From positions 1 to 64,000 of the forward strand of contig HF994935.1 in the NCBI GenBank assembly GCA_000434295.1: 64,000 bases of DNA, in the 5' to 3' direction. Below the pieces are notes generated by a model. That model had not been told where the DNA came from. It worked only from the letters and a program-made list of their open reading frames with translations, and did not search any database. Source of the DNA: Acetobacter sp. CAG:977 (GTDB taxonomy: Bacteria; Pseudomonadota; Alphaproteobacteria; CAAGCB01; CAG-977). This document shows, in pieces, positions 33,423 to 42,577 of the stretch. The translations under genes were made by a program, and so were the position numbers. Position 1 is the first letter of the stretch, and each line of letters begins with the position of its first letter.

Positions 33423-34472
33423 ATGAGTAGACTGAAGATGAAAGCCTTTTGTGCGGGGCTTTCGATGGTTCTTTTTATGTTTTCAACGTTAACGACGGAG
33501 GCGCAAATGCCGCAAACAGAAGATAAATGGGACAAGGTTTTTGAAAAAAGCGACAAAGTCGACATCAAAAAAGTCAAATTCAAAAACCGTTACGGGATTG
33601 AACTGACGGGGGATTTGTATCTTCCGAAACAGGTGCAAGGCGACAAGCTTCCCGCGATAGCGGTCAGCGGACCGTTCGGTGCGGTCAAGGAACAGTCTTC
33701 GGGGTTATACGCTCAGACGATGGCGGAACGCGGGTTTATTGCGTTGGCGTTTGACCCGTCTTTTACGGGGGAAAGCGGCGGAATGCCCCGTGATGTCGCG
33801 TCTCCCGACATTAATACGGAAGATTTCAGCGCGGCGGTTGATTTTTTAAGCAATTATCCGCAAGTCGATCCCGAAAAAATCGGCATTATCGGCATATGCG
33901 GCTTTGGCGGCATGGGCTTGAATGCGGCTTCGATGGATACGCGAATCAAAGCGACGGTAACGTCAACCATGTATGACATGAGCCGTGTCAATGCGAACGG
34001 TTATTTTGATGCGATGAGCCCGAACGAACGTTACGAGCTTCGCGAAAAACTGAACGCGCAACGTACGCAGGATTTTAAAAACAGCTCGTACGCGAAGGCG
34101 GCGGGATTGCCGGATAAGCTGACGGGCGACGAACCGCAATTTGTCAAAGATTACTACGGCTATTACAAAACGCCGCGCGGTTTTCATCCCCGTTCCATCA
34201 ATTCGAACGGAAACTGGAATATGACGTCGTCTTTGTCGTTTATGACCATGCCGATTTTGACGTATTCGCCCGAAATCAGAAATGCCGTTTTGATGATTCA
34301 CGGAGAAAAGGCTCACAGCCGCTATTTCAGCGAAGACGCATTTAAAAAGCTGACGGGCGACAATAAAGAGCTTTATATCGTCGAAGGGGCGAACCACGTC
34401 GATTTGTACGATCAAAAAGACAAGATTCCGTTTGATAAAATCGAAAACTTTTTCAAAACGAATCTGAAATAA
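33423..34472 (+). CDS. Exported alpha/beta hydrolase, dienelactone hydrolase-like
   Basis: This 349-residue protein has a signal peptide (residues 1 to about 28, ending TTEA-Q). The hydrolase core shows PAIAVSGPFGAVKEQSSGLY, AFDPSFTGESGGMPRDVASP, a nucleophile elbow with Cys at GICGFGGMGLNAA, an acid in the ILTYSPEIRNAVLMIHGEKA region and the His in GANHVDLYDQ. The Cys elbow is like dienelactone hydrolases and related peptidase-like enzymes. It is a single-gene unit with AAAGG upstream and a terminator downstream. Substrate unknown. Confidence 0.85.
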   Translation: MSRLKMKAFCAGLSMVLFMFSTLTTEAQMPQTEDKWDKVFEKSDKVDIKKVKFKNRYGIELTGDLYLPKQVQGDKLPAIAVSGPFGAVKEQSSGLYAQTMAERGFIALAFDPSFTGESGGMPRDVASPDINTEDFSAAVDFLSNYPQVDPEKIGIIGICGFGGMGLNAASMDTRIKATVTSTMYDMSRVNANGYFDAMSPNERYELREKLNAQRTQDFKNSSYAKAAGLPDKLTGDEPQFVKDYYGYYKTPRGFHPRSINSNGNWNMTSSLSFMTMPILTYSPEIRNAVLMIHGEKAHSRYFSEDAFKKLTGDNKELYIVEGANHVDLYDQKDKIPFDKIENFFKTNLK

Positions 34473-34489
34473 AAAATCAAAAAAACGAC

Positions 34490-34520
34490 AGCCGCTCTCT
34501 TGATGAAAGGGAGCGGCTTT
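34490..34520 (+). terminator. Terminator after the exported hydrolase
   Basis: AGCCGCTCTCTT pairs with AAGGGAGCGGCT over 12 positions, counting two G-T pairs, closed by a 5-nt loop. Only a short T run follows. Confidence 0.75.
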
Positions 34521-34623
34521 AAACTATTCGGATTTAACCGATTTTTTTTTATAAATTATTGAGCGCTTTTTTTATTTGCCGATTTCATTTAAGATTCCGT
34601 TAACGACTCTTTCGGAGGAAAAA

Positions 34624-34896
34624 ATGGATTTTCAATACGAATCAAATCGTATTTTTATGTTGGATGAAAACGGTATTTTGCGAGCCGAGATAGAATTTCC
34701 CGACACCGGCGTGAATACGGTAACGATTACGCATACGTTTGTCGACGAAACGCTTAAAGGGCGCGGTATCGCGCAAAGGCTTACGGAAACGGTCGTGATG
34801 CAGGCCGAAAAAAAAGGAAAAAAGATTCGTCCCGTATGCTCGTACGCCGTTCGCTGGTTCGCCCGTCATCCCGAATATGATTACATCTTGGCGTGA
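34624..34896 (+). CDS. GNAT-type acetyltransferase, YjdJ/COG2388-like
   Basis: This 90-residue protein is a minimal acetyl-CoA fold. It has the strand DTGVNTVTITHTFVDETLKG, the acetyl-CoA loop GRGIAQRL, and the end VCSYAVRWFARHPEYDYIL typical of the family. The start at 34624 has GGAGG close upstream. The acceptor is unknown. The last 16 bases overlap the 3' end of the convergent alkD-like gene. Confidence 0.88.
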   Translation: MDFQYESNRIFMLDENGILRAEIEFPDTGVNTVTITHTFVDETLKGRGIAQRLTETVVMQAEKKGKKIRPVCSYAVRWFARHPEYDYILA

Positions 34897-35576
34897 GCCG
34901 TTTTTTTAAGCGCGCGGCAAAGGGTTTTATAGCTGTCGGGAATACGTTTGGATTCGGCGATTTTTTGCAAAGATTTTTGAAAGGCGGCGTCACTCAGGGG
35001 TGCCGATTTTAGAAATTCAAGCGTTTCGTTCGGAAATTTTGCGGCGCACACCGATACGGCCCATCCTTGCGCGACATAGGCATAATAATCCGTGTTTGTG
35101 ACGGATATGACGGCTTTGAAAACGTTGTCCAGCCAAGGTTCGGAAATAAAGTGGCTCATTGCCAGAACGACGCCGCATCTGGCGTAAAATTCCCGTTTGT
35201 CGGATGCCAGCGCGAAAATGAACTTCCAACCGTTTTCGGGCGATTTTTTTATGCTTTTTAAGCCCGCGCAAAAAGCATCACAGATGCTCCAACAATTAAC
35301 CGAGGGCAAAAATTTTTCAATGTAGGGACGCGTTTCTTCAAACGGAACGCGCGCATATCCCAAAACCATTCCTTTAAGCATCCGTTCTTCAAAGCTGTCG
35401 TCGGTTAAATTTTCAAAAGCGGCTTTCCAGTCTTTAAGGGCTTCTTTTTTGGCGATTTTTCTCAGCTCGGGCAACCGCACGCCGATCACCCCGTTCACGC
35501 CCGGCAAAAGGGAAAGCGAGAACTTTCGGTATTTTTCGTCTTGCAAAGAAAGTAAAAGTTCTTTAACGGGCGTCAT
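34881..35576 (-). CDS. DNA alkylation repair protein, AlkD-like
   Basis: This 231-residue helical protein is of the HEAT-like DNA glycosylase family. GVRLPELRKIAKKEALKDW is the characteristic start of the fold, followed by EERMLKGMVLGYAR, SVNCWSICDAFC and a WAVSVCAAKFP region. AlkD removes bulky N3/N7-alkylated bases. It overlaps the ogt gene by 14 bases, so the two repair genes form an operon dedicated to alkylation damage. Confidence 0.88.
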   Translation of the reverse strand: MTPVKELLLSLQDEKYRKFSLSLLPGVNGVIGVRLPELRKIAKKEALKDWKAAFENLTDDSFEERMLKGMVLGYARVPFEETRPYIEKFLPSVNCWSICDAFCAGLKSIKKSPENGWKFIFALASDKREFYARCGVVLAMSHFISEPWLDNVFKAVISVTNTDYYAYVAQGWAVSVCAAKFPNETLEFLKSAPLSDAAFQKSLQKIAESKRIPDSYKTLCRALKKTAHAKM

Positions 35577-36039
35577 TTTTGAACCTTTGCTCCAAATTTA
35601 AAAGAAACCGTTTTATGTCAAGTCCTGCGGCATATCCCGTCAATGCTCCGTTTGCGCCGATAACGCGGTGGCAGGGGATAATGACGGCGATCGGGTTTTT
35701 ATTGTTTGCGTTTCCGACGGCTCTTGCGGCATTTTTATTTCCCGTTTCTTCGGCGATTTCGGCGTATGTGCGCGTTCGGGCATAAGGAATGCGCTTCAGG
35801 GCGTTCCAGACTTTTGTTTGAAATTCCGTGCCTTTTAACGCCAAAGGCAAATCGAATTCGAACAGTCTGCCGTCAAAATATGCCGTAAGCTGGGCTAGGG
35901 CTTCTTTCAGCAAGGGGGTGGTTTCTTTGATTCCCAAATCGCTTTCGGAAAGCATAAAGCCCGCGTTTGTCAAAGCGCCGTTTTCTTCGGCAAGAAAGAA
36001 ATCTCCCGCGGGCAAGTGAAGTCGGACGTAACGTTTCAT
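35563..36039 (-). CDS. ogt: Methylated-DNA--protein-cysteine methyltransferase
   Basis: This 158-residue suicide enzyme repairs O6-methylguanine. The active-site PCHRVIG with the acceptor Cys is present. The preceding GTEFQTKVWNALKRIPYART and the following GALTGYAAGLDIKRFLLNLE are as in Ogt/AGT. It is upstream of and overlaps the AlkD-like gene. No Ada regulatory domain is fused. Confidence 0.95.
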   Translation of the reverse strand: MKRYVRLHLPAGDFFLAEENGALTNAGFMLSESDLGIKETTPLLKEALAQLTAYFDGRLFEFDLPLALKGTEFQTKVWNALKRIPYARTRTYAEIAEETGNKNAARAVGNANNKNPIAVIIPCHRVIGANGALTGYAAGLDIKRFLLNLEQRFKNDAR

Positions 36040-36137
36040 GTCCTTTAGGATACGGCATTTTTTTTAAGAAGGGCAAAGAAAAATTGCCCGCCGCCGCTCG
36101 TGCTGTTATATTTCCCGAAAACGGGAAAGGTGCAGGA

Positions 36138-37736
36138 ATGATCAGGGTGTCGAATGTTCCCGCCGCATTGTCGATGACGCCGGCGGAGTTAAAGCAAAAA
36201 GTTTCGGATCTGACGGGATGGCGGGATATTTGCGAAATCAAAACGGCGAAGCGTTCCGTGGATGCACGCAACAAACGCAACATACATTTTTTGTATTCGT
36301 TTGACGTTTCCGTGTCGGGCGACGAAGAACAAGCCGTTCGCGACAGCCTTTATAAAGACGTTTTTATTTTGCACGAAGAACGTTATACGGTGCCCGTATG
36401 GCGAAGCAAAGGTCTTCGTCCCGTTGTTGCGGGAACGGGACCTGCCGGAATGATGACGGCTTTGGCTTTGGCGGAAGCAGGGGCGCGTCCGATTGTTTTG
36501 GAACGCGGCCGCCCCGTTGACAGGCGCCGTGCCGACGTTAACCTTTTTTGGGAAACGGGAAAGCTTGATCCCCGTTCGAACGTCCAGTTCGGCGAAGGCG
36601 GCGCGGGGACTTTTTCGGACGGAAAGCTCAATACGGGAATTAAGAAAGACGCCTTTACGCGCAAGGTTTTGGAAGAATTTGTCGCGGCGGGGGCTCCCGA
36701 AGAAATTTTATGGCAGGCAAAACCGCACGTCGGGACGGACAACCTGTCCGTTGTCGTCCGCAATATCCGTCGCAAAATCATCGAAGCGGGGGGCGAATAC
36801 CGTTTTGAAACCCGTTTATCGGACATAGAGGTCAAAGACGGCGTTTTAAGGGCGTTAACGGTTGAAAATGCGGACGGCTCCATTGAAGAAATTGCGGCGT
36901 CTGCGGTTGTTTTGGCAGTCGGGCACAGCGCGCGCGATACGTTCGAGATGCTTTTGAACAGAGGCGTTTTAATGGAACGGAAACCTTTTTCCGTCGGCGC
37001 ACGCATTGAACATCCCCAATCGTTGATTAACCTTGACCGTTACGGGACGGCACGGGCTCCCGAAGGGTTGGGCGCGGCGGATTACAAGCTGGCGTTTCAC
37101 TTAAACAACGGTCGTTCCGTTTATACGTTTTGCATGTGTCCGGGCGGCGAAGTCGTTGCGGCGGCTTCGGAAGAAGGGCGTCTTGTTACAAACGGGATGA
37201 GCGAATTTGCGCGGTCGAAACCGAATGCGAACAGCGCGTTTTTGGTCGGCGTAACGCCCGATGATTTCGGTTCCGACCATCCGTTGGCGGGAGTAGAATT
37301 TCAGCGTCGTATCGAAGAAGCGGCTTTTCGGGCGGGCGGCGGCGGTTACAGGGCGCCGGCGCAGACGGTCAGGGATTTGCTTCGCGGCAAAATCGGCGAG
37401 ATTTCGGGGAAAGTCTGTCCTTCTTACCGACCCGGTGTCGAGCCTGCGGACTTTCGGGCGGTTTTCCCGCGTTTTGTGGTGGATTCGATTTGCGAAGCCT
37501 TAAAGCAGGCTGATAAAAAGCTCAAAGGTTTTGCGTTTCCCGACGCGGTATTGACGGCGGCTGAAACGCGCAGTTCTTCGCCCGTCAGAATGTTGCGCAA
37601 TCCGGAAACGCTTCAAAGCGTCAGCATTCAGGGGCTTTATCCGTGCGGGGAAGGAGCTGGTTATGCCGGCGGAATTATGTCGGCGGCAGCCGACGGGCTG
37701 AGATGCGCCGCAAAAATCTGCGAAGCGGCTTTTTAA
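36138..37736 (+). CDS. FAD-dependent oxidoreductase, COG2509-like
   Basis: This 532-residue flavoprotein starts at the ATG at 36138 with AAAGG seven bases upstream; an in-frame extension from 35967 is antisense to ogt and unlikely. An N-terminal domain of about 95 residues precedes the dinucleotide fold VVAGTGPAGMMTALALAEAG and the ERGRPVDRR motif. FGEGGAGTFSDGKLNTGI and the C-terminal GLYPCGEGAGYAGGIMSAAA are typical of this family of uncharacterised dehydrogenases. Reaction unknown. It is monocistronic and convergent with the 463-aa gene. Confidence 0.88.
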   Translation: MIRVSNVPAALSMTPAELKQKVSDLTGWRDICEIKTAKRSVDARNKRNIHFLYSFDVSVSGDEEQAVRDSLYKDVFILHEERYTVPVWRSKGLRPVVAGTGPAGMMTALALAEAGARPIVLERGRPVDRRRADVNLFWETGKLDPRSNVQFGEGGAGTFSDGKLNTGIKKDAFTRKVLEEFVAAGAPEEILWQAKPHVGTDNLSVVVRNIRRKIIEAGGEYRFETRLSDIEVKDGVLRALTVENADGSIEEIAASAVVLAVGHSARDTFEMLLNRGVLMERKPFSVGARIEHPQSLINLDRYGTARAPEGLGAADYKLAFHLNNGRSVYTFCMCPGGEVVAAASEEGRLVTNGMSEFARSKPNANSAFLVGVTPDDFGSDHPLAGVEFQRRIEEAAFRAGGGGYRAPAQTVRDLLRGKIGEISGKVCPSYRPGVEPADFRAVFPRFVVDSICEALKQADKKLKGFAFPDAVLTAAETRSSSPVRMLRNPETLQSVSIQGLYPCGEGAGYAGGIMSAAADGLRCAAKICEAAF

Positions 37737-37739
37737 TCT

Positions 37740-39131
37740 TTAACGGTTCTTTGCCGATTTTTGAACGGTATGAAGCACCATATCGTGCATGAACGCGTTT
37801 TTGAACCGTCTGAAGGAAAAAGGTTCTTTGGCGTGTTCCAGTTGTTTTTTACGGGCATCGGGGACGGCGTTCCAAACGGTTTGCAAGTCTTGGGCGCTTT
37901 TCCAACAGTGTTTTTGAAAGACGCTGCCTAATGCATCAACGCCGGCGGCATGATCCAACAGGGAAATGCCTTTTTCGTCTTTTTCCAGCCAATCTTTGGC
38001 GTTCAGGCAGACGTTTGTTCTTTTCATCAAATCGGAAATGTCATTGAATCTGTTTTCCGCGACGGCGAAAAACAACAGGTTTTTGTCGGCTAATGTACGA
38101 ACCGTAGTTTCTTTATCTTTCAGCAAATCGTCCAAAGTTTCGTGTTTAAAGGCTTTGAGAGCGTTTTTCGCTTCATTTCCTTTTTCGTGCAACAAAAGCA
38201 GGTCTGAGAGGTTTTCACGGTCTTTTGCGGGGATGCCTTTGGCGCCGATGACTTCGGTTACGGCGCACCCGCGTTCTTCCATGGTTTTTAAGAACAGGGG
38301 CAACACTTCTTCGGTGCAGTCCAGATCGGGCAGGCTGACCGATTTTGCGGTTGTTTTTCCCAGATCGGCAACGATCGGGGAAATATCGGGCGTGGCGGCA
38401 GAAGCAAAGGAAATGCTTTCAATATGCGGGAGACGTTTAAATTCCGAAGCGGCTTTTTCCGCGCTGTCCGTTGCGAATGTCGCATCCGAGCACACGATAT
38501 TTTCAATTGTTGCCGGCAAAACGTTTTCGCGGTTTGTGCGGTAAAGGGCGGACAATCCGTCGGTTGTCAGGGATTTTAGCGGCAATCCGGGAATAATTCC
38601 CGCTAACGGGTTTGATTGCGAGGCATTTTTCAAAACCAGTTCGGAAACGGGGTTGCCGATGATTTCGTGAACCAAAGGCAGCAAGTTTTGTTCGTTGCAA
38701 TTAAATCCCAATCCCGTGATACGTTTTTGCGCCAACAGAGATTTAAAGGCGGTTTCGGCGTATCCGTCCTTTAATTTTCCTGCTTTGGATAAGTCGATCG
38801 AGGTTACGTCAGAAGCTTTGATCGCTTCGAAAAAAGAAGCTTCAATCGGAGTTTTCCTGACGGAAATAGCGTCTTGGAGCGTTATTTTTTTTATTTTTGT
38901 TTCGGGTAGGAAATCTAATATTTCCTGAAAATAAGACAAATTCGGGGCAACGGAAATTTCTTTGCAACCGTTTTCGATGATTCTGTTTTTTACTTCGTCC
39001 AGCGCCGCGCGAGACATTTCCATATGCAGGGACGGCTTTCCTGCGTTCAGCCCGGACAGAAAATCTTTGCCTTGTTTCCAGGCGGCTTTGTCGATTTCTT
39101 GTTTCAGGGCTTCATCGCTCAGGCGGGGCAT
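37740..39131 (-). CDS. Unrecognised 463-aa protein with leucine-rich and ankyrin-like stretches
   Basis: The protein has no signal peptide or membrane segment. Residues about 60-300 contain irregular leucine-rich-repeat-like segments (KIKKITLQDAISV, VTSIDLSKAGKLKDG, ITGLGFNCNEQNL, VSELVLKNASQ, LKSLTTDGLSALY, AKSVSLPDLDC). About 345-405 has an ankyrin-like look (NLLFFAVAENRFNDISDLMK, GISLLDHAAGV). The last 25 residues are basic. Such repeats mediate protein binding and are frequent in secreted effectors of host-associated bacteria. With a T4SS core nearby, an effector role is possible but unproven. It is transcribed alone. Confidence 0.75.
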   Translation of the reverse strand: MPRLSDEALKQEIDKAAWKQGKDFLSGLNAGKPSLHMEMSRAALDEVKNRIIENGCKEISVAPNLSYFQEILDFLPETKIKKITLQDAISVRKTPIEASFFEAIKASDVTSIDLSKAGKLKDGYAETAFKSLLAQKRITGLGFNCNEQNLLPLVHEIIGNPVSELVLKNASQSNPLAGIIPGLPLKSLTTDGLSALYRTNRENVLPATIENIVCSDATFATDSAEKAASEFKRLPHIESISFASAATPDISPIVADLGKTTAKSVSLPDLDCTEEVLPLFLKTMEERGCAVTEVIGAKGIPAKDRENLSDLLLLHEKGNEAKNALKAFKHETLDDLLKDKETTVRTLADKNLLFFAVAENRFNDISDLMKRTNVCLNAKDWLEKDEKGISLLDHAAGVDALGSVFQKHCWKSAQDLQTVWNAVPDARKKQLEHAKEPFSFRRFKNAFMHDMVLHTVQKSAKNR

Positions 39132-39330
39132 AATTTGTCTTCCTTAGTTTTTATTAGAAACAGGATATCTCTTTTGGCGTTTTGTTACCAGAATTAATAA
39201 AGGGAAAAGCAATTTTTATTTTATAAGGTTTGAAACGGGAAATGAAATTCTTTTAAGGATTGTTTTTTGTTTAAAAGTATTGTATTCGCCGGCGCGTTTG
39301 TTTAGTATCCCAATCTTCGGGGGGAATTCG

Positions 39331-41001
39331 GTGATAATGAAAAATATAATTCGCCGCTTTCAATATAATTTTATGTTCGCCGTATTATTTACGTTTGCGG
39401 CGATACTGCCCGATTATGTGATGCAGTATTCTTCGGTTCATTTCCGGGTTGCTTTTGATCCCGTTTTTCTGGCTTCTTTGACTCTGTTCGGTTTTTTTCT
39501 GTCGTTGTCGGGCAGGGTCGTTTTCTGTGCCGTCACGCTTTTTTTAACGGTTTGTCAGATTATTCAGCTGAACTATATGGCATATTCGGGACGTCCGATC
39601 AGTCCCGTGGATATTCATAAAATCTTTGTCGAATTTCCCGATATTTGGTCTTCGGGGATGGGGGCGATCAAAGACGTATGGTTTGTAATGCCGATGGTGC
39701 TTTTAACGTTCGGCGGGACGGCATATTTCTTTTTTAAATACAGAAAACAGCTGGGGTTTTCGTTTTTGGCGGTTTTGATAGTCTTGGGAACGATGGCGGC
39801 AAAGCCGGAACGGGCATCACGGAAAACGTTAAAGCATTTTTTGCCGGCGGAAACCAGAAATTCCATTCATAATTCGTGGAATACGTTTTCATATTATCTG
39901 GTCAAAGGGCGCCTGTTACCCGAAGCGCCGATTGTTCCTCAAGGGACTTATTTGCCGGTCAGTGCGGAAAAGATAAACAAAAAAACGCCCAGAATAATCG
40001 TATTTATCATGGGCGAAAGCATGTCTTACGAACACATGGGGCTGTTCGGCTATTTTCGCGATACGACGCCGTATCTGTCAAAAATGAAACAAGACCCGAA
40101 TTTCGTATACATAAAAGGTGTTTCTTCCGCGGTATCGACACATTCGGCGTTGCCGATTTTCTTTGACGTTATGAACGAACCGGGGAATCTGGATGTTTTG
40201 AAAAAAGATCCCGTCAATTTGTTTCGGTTGGCGAAACGGGCAGGGTACAAAACGCACTGGATTTCCGCACAGGATGCAAAAAATACGTACAGCATCGGCA
40301 CGGATTACATAGACGATTTAAGAACCATGGAAACGACGCCGTTCCTTTATGAAAAGTTCAGGGAAGATTTTCTTGTAACGCGATTTAAAGATTTGGATTT
40401 GTCTTCCGGCAAACATTTTGTTGTTTTGCACTTCCGTACGGTTCACAGTCCGTATTGGGAAAATTACGAACACCGTGCGGACGATTTTTCCAAGTATCCG
40501 ACCGAAGAAGGCAGTCGTTCGCAACGTTTGGTTAATGCTTACGACAATGCGGTTCTTTATACGGACAGCATCATTCACGATATTTTTAAAATTTTCAAAG
40601 AAAAGGAAAAGAAAGACGGCGTGTTTATGATGACGTCCGATCACGGTCAGCTTTTGGGGCAGCACGGGCTTTACGGTCATAATATATTAAAACGTGAAAC
40701 GGTTTTGGTGCCGTTTATGCTTTATATGGAAAAACCCGACAAAAAGATTTATAAAGAATTGAAGGGCAAAAAGTATATTACCCATAATGAAATGGGGGAA
40801 CTTCTTGCCGCCGTGATGGGATGGAAGATTAATAATCCGAACAAGCAAAGCGGAGAATTTTTCGTACACGGGAACGATATTTTTACGGATTATCCGCTGA
40901 TGATGGGGAATTTTGACGCTCAGGGAGATTTTTCGCTTTCTTCGGTGATGACGTTGTCGGAATACGGGAACGCCAGAAAATATTGGAATTCGAAAAAGTA
41001 A
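39331..41001 (+). CDS. Phosphoethanolamine transferase-like membrane protein (sulfatase fold)
   Basis: This protein of about 556 residues starts at GTG 39331, or ATG 39337, after a strong GGGGG box. Four or five membrane helices occupy residues 10-180. The periplasmic alkaline-phosphatase-like domain has the nucleophile region FIMGESMSYEHMGLFGY, then RDTTPYL, HFRTVHSPYWEN and the metal site TSDHGQLLGQHGLYGHN. This is the layout of EptA/CptA enzymes that add phosphoethanolamine to lipid A or core sugars. The exact acceptor cannot be read. alaA follows after 15 nt. Confidence 0.86.
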   Translation: MIMKNIIRRFQYNFMFAVLFTFAAILPDYVMQYSSVHFRVAFDPVFLASLTLFGFFLSLSGRVVFCAVTLFLTVCQIIQLNYMAYSGRPISPVDIHKIFVEFPDIWSSGMGAIKDVWFVMPMVLLTFGGTAYFFFKYRKQLGFSFLAVLIVLGTMAAKPERASRKTLKHFLPAETRNSIHNSWNTFSYYLVKGRLLPEAPIVPQGTYLPVSAEKINKKTPRIIVFIMGESMSYEHMGLFGYFRDTTPYLSKMKQDPNFVYIKGVSSAVSTHSALPIFFDVMNEPGNLDVLKKDPVNLFRLAKRAGYKTHWISAQDAKNTYSIGTDYIDDLRTMETTPFLYEKFREDFLVTRFKDLDLSSGKHFVVLHFRTVHSPYWENYEHRADDFSKYPTEEGSRSQRLVNAYDNAVLYTDSIIHDIFKIFKEKEKKDGVFMMTSDHGQLLGQHGLYGHNILKRETVLVPFMLYMEKPDKKIYKELKGKKYITHNEMGELLAAVMGWKINNPNKQSGEFFVHGNDIFTDYPLMMGNFDAQGDFSLSSVMTLSEYGNARKYWNSKK

Positions 41002-41016
41002 GAGTAGAGGGGTTTC

Positions 41017-42240
41017 TTGATGAGGGAATTTCATAAGTCTTCGCGTTTGGACGGCGTATGTTACGAGATACGCGGTCCCGTATTAAAGGCGGCGAACAGA
41101 CTGGAAGAAGCGGGGTACAAAATTTTAAAGCTGAATATCGGCAATCCGGCGCCGTTCGGATTTTCCGCACCCGAGGAAATCGTCAAAGACATGATTTTGA
41201 ATTTGCCTTTTGCGGACGGGTATTCTGATTCCAAGGGCATTTTTCCCGCGCGCAAGGCGGTTATGCATTATTGTCAGGAAAAAAAGATTCCCGATGTTCA
41301 GATTGACGACATTTATCTGGGCAACGGCGTCAGCGATCTGATTTTAATGAGCATGGAAGCTTTTTTGGATAACGGTGATGAAGTATTGGTTCCGTCGCCC
41401 GATTATCCGTTATGGACGGCGGCGATACGTTTGGCGGGCGGAAATGCGGTTCATTATCTGTGCGACGAACAGTCGGACTGGTATCCCGACATTGCCGATA
41501 TGGAAAGCAAAATCACGCCGAAAACAAAAGCCATAGTGGTTATCAATCCGAACAATCCGACGGGGGCGGTTTATCCGAAAGAAGTTTTGGAACGCATCGT
41601 GGCTTTGGCGGAAAAATACAAGCTGGCTTTGTTCAGCGACGAGATTTATGACAAAATCCTCTATGACGGAGTTGAACATATTTCGTTGGCATCTTTGGCG
41701 CCGGACGTTTTTTGCGTTACGTTGAACGGCGTTTCCAAAAGCTACCGTTCGGCGGGCTTTCGCGCGGCATGGATGGTTCTGAGCGGCAATAAAAAAGCGG
41801 CGGAAGATTATATTGACGGGCTGGATATGCTGGCAAACATGCGTTTGTGCAGCAATGTTCCCGGACAATACGCGATACAGACGGCTTTGGGCGGGTATCA
41901 AAGCATCAAAGACTTGGTTGCGCCGGGGGGCAGGCTTTATGAACAAAGGAACCTCTGCCACAAGCTGTTGACGGACATTCCGGGCGTTTCGTGCGTCAAA
42001 GCCAAAGGGTCGCTTTATATGTTTCCGAAGCTGGATACGGCAAAGTTTAATATTTTTGACGATCAGAAGTTTGTGTTGGATTTTTTAACGCAAAAGCGCG
42101 TGTTGCTGGTTCACGGCAAAGGCTTTAACTGGGGGGCGCCCGATCATTTCCGCGTTGTGTTTTTGCCGCGCGAAGACGATTTGACCAGGGCATTGACGGC
42201 GTTAAAAGATTTTTTGTCCACTTATCGGCAGGAGGAATAA
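41017..42240 (+). CDS. alaA: Alanine-synthesising aminotransferase AlaA-like
   Basis: This 407-residue PLP enzyme of the class I/II fold has the N-terminal SSRLDGVCYEIRGPVLKAAN and LNIGNPAPFGF typical of AlaA, the NPNNPTGAVY loop and the Schiff-base Lys in NGVSKSYRSAGFR. AlaA converts pyruvate and glutamate to alanine. The small membrane protein gene starts three bases after the stop. The pairing with a membrane enzyme and a hydroxyacid dehydrogenase suggests pyruvate-linked metabolism, an inference. Confidence 0.9.
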   Translation: MMREFHKSSRLDGVCYEIRGPVLKAANRLEEAGYKILKLNIGNPAPFGFSAPEEIVKDMILNLPFADGYSDSKGIFPARKAVMHYCQEKKIPDVQIDDIYLGNGVSDLILMSMEAFLDNGDEVLVPSPDYPLWTAAIRLAGGNAVHYLCDEQSDWYPDIADMESKITPKTKAIVVINPNNPTGAVYPKEVLERIVALAEKYKLALFSDEIYDKILYDGVEHISLASLAPDVFCVTLNGVSKSYRSAGFRAAWMVLSGNKKAAEDYIDGLDMLANMRLCSNVPGQYAIQTALGGYQSIKDLVAPGGRLYEQRNLCHKLLTDIPGVSCVKAKGSLYMFPKLDTAKFNIFDDQKFVLDFLTQKRVLLVHGKGFNWGAPDHFRVVFLPREDDLTRALTALKDFLSTYRQEE

Positions 42241-42243
42241 AGA

Positions 42244-42510
42244 ATGTTAAATCTTTTAATCAAGGCGGTTTCGCATTTTAAATTTTGGAACATTATGGTT
42301 ATCGCCTGTCTGGCGACGGCGTTTGTTTCCATAGAAGTCCGTTCATTTTTAAAACCTTATTTGTCGGCGGATATTCGTTCGATTTTAAAAATGGTTCACA
42401 TAACGGCGGGCTATTTGTTGGTTATATCGGCGTGCTTTCACGGTTTGGGGCGTTCGGGATATCTGGTTCGCCTGAATCGCAAAAGGCAGGAACGCAATAA
42501 AATAGCCTGA
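42244..42510 (+). CDS. Small two-helix membrane protein
   Basis: This 88-residue protein has two membrane helices, at about 15-33 and 50-66, with His residues in or near each (SHFKFW, MVHITAGYL, CFHGLG) that could bind heme. It resembles the DUF4405-type cytochrome-like fragments, weakly. The C-terminus is basic and cytoplasmic. It lies in the same transcription unit as alaA. Function unknown. Confidence 0.7.
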   Translation: MLNLLIKAVSHFKFWNIMVIACLATAFVSIEVRSFLKPYLSADIRSILKMVHITAGYLLVISACFHGLGRSGYLVRLNRKRQERNKIA

Positions 42511-42577
42511 TTGCGATATTGCATAATCACAGGCAACGTATTATCTATACCGTGAAAAAACATCTTGGAGGTCTGTC

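Noticed and set aside
35967..36137. N-terminal extension of the FAD oxidoreductase
   Set aside because: The extension lies antisense to the ogt start and lacks a ribosome binding site; the ATG at 36138 has AAAGG at good spacing.
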